Shown here: in pieces, positions 50,601 to 59,600 of the stretch | How the letters are laid out: each line of letters begins with the position of its first letter | How positions within the stretch are numbered: the stretch's first letter is position 1 | The notes under the pieces: model-generated | Seen by the model: the letters and a program-made list of their open reading frames with translations, nothing else | Databases searched by the model: none | Told to the model about the DNA's origin: nothing | From: Atopsyche davidsoni | Taxonomy: Eukaryota > Arthropoda > Insecta > Trichoptera > Hydrobiosidae | Reading direction: 5' to 3' | DNA length: 64,000 nt | Assembly: GCA_022113835.1 (NCBI GenBank) | Contig: JAILWY010000011.1 | Span: forward strand, 2,666,001 to 2,730,000 | Made by a program: the position numbers and the translations under genes

Positions 50601-53600
50601 ATTATTTATCACCAGCGTAATGCCACATATTCAAAATTAACACAGCGTGCATGCAAATTCGCGCCAGGGCGGCTTTCAGGACTTCAGCCTTTAATCTCAT
50701 CTGGGAGATCAAACGATCGCAAACACTCGCACAATGCCCGAGCTTTGGGGGCGGGGGTGTGCCACCCTTAGCCACACTTCTGAACTTTGCGAATTTATCA
50801 AATATTTCTCTAGGTCTTAACACACGTTGTTATTAAATGATTCGGTCTCTTGGGTGTCAAGCTCAGACCATCAAAATATTCCTGAAAACGGCCCAAGCGC
50901 GGAGAACGACTGAAAATTTCACGCACCCCTACACTAAATATTTCTAAAGCTTTTGAGAAAATTTAAATTCTTGGACGTTGAGCTTCAACCCTTTCGATTA
51001 ATTTTCACGTGTGCTTGTACTTACTTCAAATTGTGTAAAACATTTATTATTTTCACACTTGCATATGCCGATCAAATTTTCATTTTTTTTTTTTTCAAAA
51101 TTTCATTTAGTCATTTTTGCCCCAAAGAGTACAAGTATTTGAAAGAATACTTAGGTGTTTTTTCGGGATAGTATTTTTCAGTAGTTCATCCCTGAGCAGG
51201 GAGGCTGAGCGTTGAGTACCCCGGCCATCGACAATCGCACGCCAGAGCCTCCTTTCTTGGCAGATAATTGTCGAATTAATTGTTTTGCGGGACGTAGCTG
51301 GATTAATTATAGCAATTCCAGCGTACGGCTTCTCGACACCATAAATAGAAACCCAACACACGTGTACACACGTGCCTTCTTAATGTAGCCTCAAGCTGTT
51401 ATAGAACAAAACATAATTTCACAAAACAAATTAATTTCTTCGTGCCTTTCTTTGGCTTTAAAAATCCTCATACATGTCATATTTCTCTAACAAAGAAATA
51501 TTAAATTATTGTTGAGGTACAAGGCATTTGATTGGTGAAGATCCATTTTTTTATTAATTATAAGGGTAACTTTGTATTATTTCTTCACTTTGAGTTTGTT
51601 ATAGTTTTTGCATGACTAGTTTCGACCAACAGACTTGGTCATCATCAGAACAAAACTGTTGTTTGTTCTGCAAATGTTTTGTTCTGCTTCTGATGATGAC
51701 CAAGTCTGTTGGTCGAAACTAATCATGCAAAAACTATAATAAACTCAAAGTGAAGAAAGAATGCAAAGTTAACCTTATCATTAATAAATAAAAATATATT
51801 AATTAAATTATTTAGAAAATTGTGTACATCGATTTTGCATTTGCATAAAATGTACAAATTCTAATATAGCAAAACATATTTTAAACATTTCATTTTAATT
51901 TTGTGTAATATTTCAATAAATAGTGACTGAAAAGTAATGCAGAAGAATGTATAAAAATAATAAAAAATCACCCTGTATATTCAAAAGATGTATTTCTTTT
52001 ATCATAATTTTGGGTGATCGACGTTGAAATTTGCTTCAAACACGTTAGTCAGATCTTTGTCAAGCTTTTTTTTATATCGTTGTATTTATAACTTATAGTA
52101 CAGGGTTAGGCAGGGAGGTGTGGATGCTTTGAACGGGGTGCCACGCGAGGTGGGGTTAACCTTGGTAGATAAAGAGTGGGGGCATCTGCTCGTCAGGAGA
52201 TTTTTATAATGGCAACACCCAAGTTACACATTGAAAAAATAAAATTCAAGTTTCGTTGAAAAATGAGTGTGTAACTGATATTTCAAATCATCCATACCTC
52301 CCCGCCTGTACTTCCAGAGTGTGGATAATTAATGGTGTTTTTTCCTCTCAGGTACTCGAGTCGGAGACCCGGAGGAGCTGGTCGCGCTGGACGATGTGTT
52401 CTGCAAGGGTCGCACCACCCCCCTTCCCATCGGCGCCATCAAGTCCAACATGGGGCACAGCGAGGCTGCCTCCGGCATCTGCTCCATCACCAAGGTGCGT
52501 CAGCTCCCACGTCCAACCCAATCCAACATATCGTAAAAATATACACTGACATAGCATCAAAACTGCGCCACACATACAGACACCCAAATACAAAAAAATA
52601 TACTGAGGTGGTTTAAGGCCACTTAAATTAAACAACTAATAATCAAATTCGGTTTATTTAATTAATACTTTTCAAAAAGAGAACAGTGTCATGTTGCCAA
52701 CAAAAAAACACTGATCTTGATGTTTGTTAAGATTAGTATGACGTTGCCGTTGTATAATGCAGACTGCCACAACAAAAAAAAAAAAACAACTGTCAGATAT
52801 TTTCATCACATTTACGTACAATCCTGCGTGGTCGGAAATCAAAGATTTGCTATCGCCTGGTCATTAATCGCATCACAGACACGATCTGACAGCTAGAGTT
52901 TTCAAACAAAACTCATGGATCTCACGATAAAAAATCATATATACCGTGAAGTGCAATGCTAGATGTATTCGATTGAATGGAAAAAACGGGGTTTACCGCA
53001 CGATTTAAATCGATAGTGTTATATCTGCTGAACTACCGAATCAACATGAAGATCCGATACGTTTTGACGTTGTTTGTAAGAACATGATTCACGGCCCACG
53101 CGGAGCATTGAATATGAATTCACCTTGCATAAAAGACGGCAAATGCACGAAAAGATATCCACGCGGTTTGATTGATGAAATTCAAACTGGTGAGGATGGA
53201 TATCCGAAATATAGACGACAAAAGCCATAAGATGGAGGATTCACCGCCAACATTAAATTAAGAAACGTTGATATTGACATTGATAACATATGGATACAGT
53301 CCAATACTGTCAAAAACATTTCAAACATATATCAATGTGAACTATAAATAAGGAGCAAACAGTTTGCTCCTTGTGATGTAGCAATATATTTGCAGTAGTC
53401 TCTACAGCCTAGCCACTGAAGTTCCGGTGATTGTACGTCCGGCGGCTCAAGGCGAAATTCAGCCCAGCGGAACAACCAACTTCGGAATTGCATCGCGAAC
53501 TATGCGACGTCGCATCTGAATATATTTAAATTTATAATCATTACTATATTATATAGTTTGCACTAAATGAGACTCTGAGTAGAGATAAATAAAATATTTA

Positions 53601-56600
53601 TATATATTTTAACGGACGTAGAAGTAAATGAAAGCCTCCACGGCCTTGAAGAAGTCTTCTAGTCCAAGTGATGCAACTCTAGTTCAGTAGTTTGTGCAAT
53701 CGACAAAGATTTAATAAACATTTATTTATTTGTGCTCAAATATATTTATTTATAATTAAAAATAATAATAGAGTGAATAATCATCGCCTTAAATCGAAAC
53801 TTTCTTATTTGCGGACATAAAACACGTCTCTTCTTCCAACACAATTGAATACACTTATCTAGTCGAAAAAAATGATTCTACCATATTAAAAAAGTTTAAA
53901 CATTATTGTATATAATTTTATACTGTTTATAATGTTATGTTAGTATTTTTTTGGTTTATTGCTTATTATTTTATCTTTAGCACTCAAATTCAATTGATTA
54001 ACAATACAGATATTGTTCATCATTGAACAATATCTGTACTGTTAATCACATTCCAATTGATTAAATTATCACAATAAATTACGGAGTATCCAACAATGGA
54101 AGAATGTTTGCTGGAAATTTATTGGTAGGCATAAATAAGATGATATACACGATATCTCGAAACTCATGGCACCTCTGGATACTGGCAAATACCAAAGTGA
54201 AACAATTCTACATTTATACATCTCAGTAAAGCTAATTTAAGTTAAAATGAGAAATATGTCTTCTAAATATTATTATATACTTATAATATTTGCGAGAATC
54301 GTTATTATAATAACTACTCTTTAAGAGTGGAGACCACAACCAGGCGGGCAAGCGGTTGGTGTCATCTAAGATTTTGCGGCTGTGACCAGCTTGTAACAGC
54401 TCTGGAGTTTGCTTTGTTACAAACCAGAAAAATACCGCTTGCAATATTTTGACTTTCCCTTGAATTTAATCTGAAAACAATTTCGTTTAATATTTTTATT
54501 TTTTAATAGCAGGAATTTGTCACAAGAGCTTTTAAACCTTCAAACGTTATAGGATTAATTCCTATGGTGTTTTTACTCAAAAACATGACCTAGATATTTT
54601 CGTTCTTATCGAGGGTCTTATGGTTGGCCAACAAATATGCTAACCAATAAACGACAAGGTAGTAGATTTATTATACCCATGCTCAATAAACACTATGCAC
54701 ATTGTATAAAATAAATGCCATCTGTACTAAAACACTCTGTATAGTCGAATAGAAGTTTATCTCAGCCCCTTATTACTTTCGTTCCACTGATTCTAAGGTT
54801 TAATAATTGAAATGTTCGTATTCTTATTTAACATCAGCATCCATTAATCTTGCGCGTAAAGTTATGCCTTTGGTATAAGAGCAGTTCAGAGTTGAAAGAG
54901 AATACCTCAATGACTGTATTTAAGTCAACCAAGCAATTATGAATTTCTGCTAAGAAGACGCAGAAGTTAAATAAATATGTCTGCAAACTCTTAAACCTTT
55001 TGATATTGTGATGAATTCCGATATTTTAATTTTAGTTTATTGATTTAAAATTACGTGACCATGTCAGTGAGTTCCCCAATTTCTTCTAAACCTCAGTTTT
55101 ATATTTGAAGGAAATGTCTGGTTTGCTGCCCAATAGCATCATTATACAATATTTCCCTTACAAAACTCTAAAATTTAGATCTGATACTCCTTCTGCAGCA
55201 GGCTGCAAAAAACAACCAGGAACCCCTCACCTCGCAATGAAACGGGATAAAGACCTTTGTGGTCAGGAAGTACTGTCCCATAAAAATAAAGATGTTTTTC
55301 TCGTCGTTTCATGGGTGTTATATATGTCAATAATTTCACTAGCAGTATTTAAAAAAAAATTAAAAGGATTCTTCGTAGAAATGAATTTGCTCACTGTATT
55401 AAAAATAATTCAGTTTGTAAGATGTATAGAGGAAGACAAGCAATCTAACCTTACTTTTCTTTAAAATTTCATGAATTTTTCAGCGATTGAATTATATTCG
55501 AGTCTGCCGTAGTTTTCGTTCGAATTAATAAGATTCGAGATACGCCTGAAAATAATTTAAAAGCCTCCATGCCTACAAGATCATTGGACAATAATGCGAT
55601 AAGAGAGTGTACTCAGCGCCGGGGGAGGGGAGGCTCCTCTTCCCGGAAACTAATAAATCGCCTACCATTTTTCGTCGGAGGCTCCGCGGCGGAAGTGACG
55701 CCACTGATAAATGGGAGCCTTCTTGGAATTATTCATATTAGTCGCCGCGATATCATTTTACACTTTACAGTACGCTGCCAAACTAATACACTCGTGAATC
55801 GCTGAAATATTTTTGGTGGTGGTGGTGAATCCTCCATCTTCTGGCTTTCGTCGTCTGTGTTTTGGATATCAATCCTCACCAGACGAATTCATATTCAATG
55901 CTCCGCATGGGCCGTGAATCATGTTCTTACAAACAACGTCAAAACGTATCGGATCTTCATGTTGATTCGGTAGTTCAGCAGATATAACACTATCGATTTA
56001 AAATCGTGCGGTAAGCCCCGTTTTTGCCATTCAATCGAATACATCTAGCATTGCACTTCACGGTATATATGATTTTTTATCGTGAGATCCATGAGTTTTG
56101 TTTGAAAACTCTAGCTGTCAGATCATGTCTGTGATGCGATGACTGACCAGGCGATAGCAAATCTTTGATTTCCGACCACGCAGGATTGTACGTAAATGTG
56201 ATGAACAGATCTGACAGTTCTAAGTTGTTTTTTTTATTTTGTTGTTGTGGCACTCTGCATTATATAAAATCAGTATTTTTTTGTTGGCAGCCTGCATATA
56301 CGCGAAAATGTTACTGTTCCTTTTTTGAAAAGTATTCGCTACCGCAAAGTGTTGAAACTTTTGTATGGGAAATGTCGAAAATCTATTTAATTAAATAAAC
56401 CGAATTTGATTATTATTTTTTTTAATTTAAGTAGTCTAAAACGATCTCAGTATTATTGGCTTTTAAATGAAACCGGTTTGGGGCACATCGGTTGGACGGT
56501 TCTAAAGCCTATAGCGGCCAAATCACCGCCGGTTTTTGAGTTTGTGTTTTATATATATAGATTATCATTGGACGAATCGAAGCATCGCGAAGCCTTTTCG

Positions 56601-59600
56601 TGGGATTTTTTCAGTGTTTTCAGCATTCAGGGTGGCCCGGCTGGGTGATATGGCGAGAATTTGTTCTCACGCGGTTTCCGCGGACAGGGGGGAGGGGGTC
56701 GGAGATATTTCATCCGGGGGTAGTTTCAGGGGCCGGTCCGGAGTCGGGCGGGGGTGCAAGCGCGGCGACGCTATCGGATCTGAAAACCCAACATTACTTA
56801 AATTGAAAATCATTTCTGCTCTCGCTGCGCGTGAAGCGGAAATGATGTTTTTTATTCAGGCCGCACCAGTTATCACGTAAATTTTCAAACACTTGCCTTA
56901 TCGTCGCATAAAGCCTGATTGCGGCATAAATTTACGCCGAAATCTACATCGGTGAGAATCCTCACTTGATATTTTTCTTGGGCACAAAGATTTACTTTTT
57001 CACTGACATACTAATTAATACTCCTGACTAGTGCAAACTTCGCATTCACGTTTCTTTGGATTTTTCTCTACTGCAGTATAGTAATAAGTCACTTTAAAAC
57101 ATTTTTATTAAAATTCTTGATCAAGTGGAGGTTGGCAATCATTTCCTTACAAAGCTCTGGCGTTTTGATCTGATACTCTTTGAGCAGCAAGCTACAGAAA
57201 CAATAGCAAGAGCCCCCCACTTACTTCCAGAGCACATCCCTCCACAATCATTCCAAATCCACTACTCCATTACCGATTTATTATATGCCATTAATTATGA
57301 CAGAGTTCCTCAAAAAGCACTTTTTTACCACTTAACTGAAAAACGCCTGAAATAAATAAAAATATTATCAATCATTGATAAAACGTATTCGTAAATGTAG
57401 ATTTACTAAATTTTAGTGTTTATTAGTACATCCTCATTCTTGACTGATTTCATCGCAACTTTTCAGTATCAACATAATAAAGCATAGGCTCCCAAACTAT
57501 TTTGTCCCGTCGACCCCTTGTCGAGTTTTCTTATTTTTCGTAGACCCCTGCCTTGCTAATATTGAATTTTTATAAAATTCATCAACTTCAAACATATTTA
57601 TGACATCTGATATACAGGTGCGCCATATTTTATGGCGGTTTGTAAACAATGAATATCTTTGACATTTATCAACCGATTGACTTGAGTATACATGTTTTAA
57701 AACATTGATTCAATACAATTTTAATCATGTTTCACACTGAAACAACGCGCTGAAATAGTGACACTGTACATTGAAAATAGTCGTTCAGCTGTGTTAAATC
57801 AACGTGCATATCGTCGAAAATATCGTGGCCAACATGGACAATGGGATCCAACTCTTGTAGACCCCCATTTACAGTTCGTGGAACCCCGATTAAATTTTTC
57901 GCTGTCATCGACCCCTCGCAGGGCAGAATCGACCCCTGGGGGTCGATATTGACCACTTTGGGAACCTATGCTTTAAAGTTTGTTTCTTTGTAGATGTGCA
58001 TCGCCTACGACACGGGGGTGCTCCCCCCCAACCTGCACTACGAGAATCCTCGAGAAGGGGTGGCGGCCCTGGCCGAGGGGCGCTTGACCGTGGTGACCGA
58101 AAAGCTGCCTTGGAACCGCGGCCTGGCCGGCGTCAACTCCTTCGGCTTCGGTGGTGCCAACGCCCACGTGCTTCTCAAGAACTTCGCCAAGGCCAAGGTT
58201 CCCACCTCTTCATAATACACGTCTCAACAACCCAATCGAAATTGCACATGCCCATCATAGTGACATTCAAAATTGTCGCGTGAGTAAATTGGTCAAATTG
58301 ACAGGTTAACGGAGGATCTGCCCGGGATGATCTGCCGCGGCTGGTGTGCGCGTCGGGACGCACGGAATCGGGCGTGGAGAAGATCATCGGCGACTTTGAG
58401 TCCAAGCCCGTGGACGTGGAGCAAGTGCGCCTCCTCCACGCCATCAACGACTCCGAAATCGTTGGACACGTCTTCCGTGGTTACACCCTGCTCAGTAAGT
58501 CAAGAGATAAAATACCAATTATTTTCATTTGGTTGTCGCCTTTGTCCTGCTTCTCTGTGAACCTCCGACCAAACTTTGTTTAATCACCGGACACTGTTAC
58601 TGTTCATCCAGGTAGGTCCACGTATCCCTTTATCTTTTTTTCTATTTTCCTAATTGCTTAGATTCCATGGAACTTTGAGCCATGTGGACTGATACCCTTT
58701 TTTATTGTCTTTTTACTTGTGCTCACCTTGCTCTTGCAAGAAGAGTAACGTATCCGTATCTGCTTTTCCTATTGCTCCTTCACTGACTCTTCCTTCACAT
58801 AGCGAATTCACGTATCCTAACCTAACAGCCCTTTCTTCTACTGCCTCCTCCTTTCGCTTCTCTGCATAGACCCCAATGTATCACTAGCACCTCTATCCCC
58901 AGGGCCTCACGCCGAGCAGGCCCTCGTGTCTCGCAACATACAGTACTTCCCCGGGATACGACGCCCCGTGTGGTTCGTGTTCAGCGGCATGGGCTCGCAG
59001 TGGTCCGGCATGGGCACTGCCCTCATGCGCATCCCCGTCTTCTCCGCGGCCATCGAGAGGTGAACAAACCACTTAACTGTACCACCCCACAAACACATTA
59101 AAAGAAATACCACACGCCTTTTACTTTGTCTTGAACTAATCAAATTTATGTGGATGACAGGTGCCACCAAGTCTTATCTCCCAAGGGAGTGGACATCACC
59201 CGCATCATCACGGACCCGGACCCTCACATGTTCGAAAACATCCTCCACTCCTTCGTGGGCATCGCCGCCGTCCAGATCGGCCTCTGCGACGTGCTGAAGG
59301 AGATCGGCATCGAGCCGGACCACATCATCGGTGAGTTGCGAAGGAGTCTATAGCCGAACGTTCTCAAACCATCAAATATAAAAGATTATTTTAACCAAAA
59401 CCATTTTTCGTTTTAAGTCTTTTTTCTAAATTATATTTTATTACTCTCAAAATGAGCTCACAGTAGCAATTTTCGCAATCTATTCTCACTCCTGTAAAGC
59501 GGGCGGCGTGCACTCTAGCAGCCTGCAGCGGCGGGTCGGGAGATAAGGACCATTATTCTTTGCGGTAATTCCGACCATTGTTACGGCGAAGTAATTGGTC

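Larger units (their letters stand above)
53347..55814 (+). other. FASN intron 5 between the inverted Helitron pieces
   Basis: AT-rich. It holds a perfect-stem hairpin (53991-54059) and a fragment of dispersed family B (55146-55232). The 119-codon ORF at 55105-55464 overlaps that repeat and matches nothing I know, so I do not call it a gene. Confidence 0.5.

Noticed and set aside
55105..55464. 119-codon ORF in intron 5
   Set aside because: Its middle overlaps a dispersed family B repeat; the product resembles no known protein.
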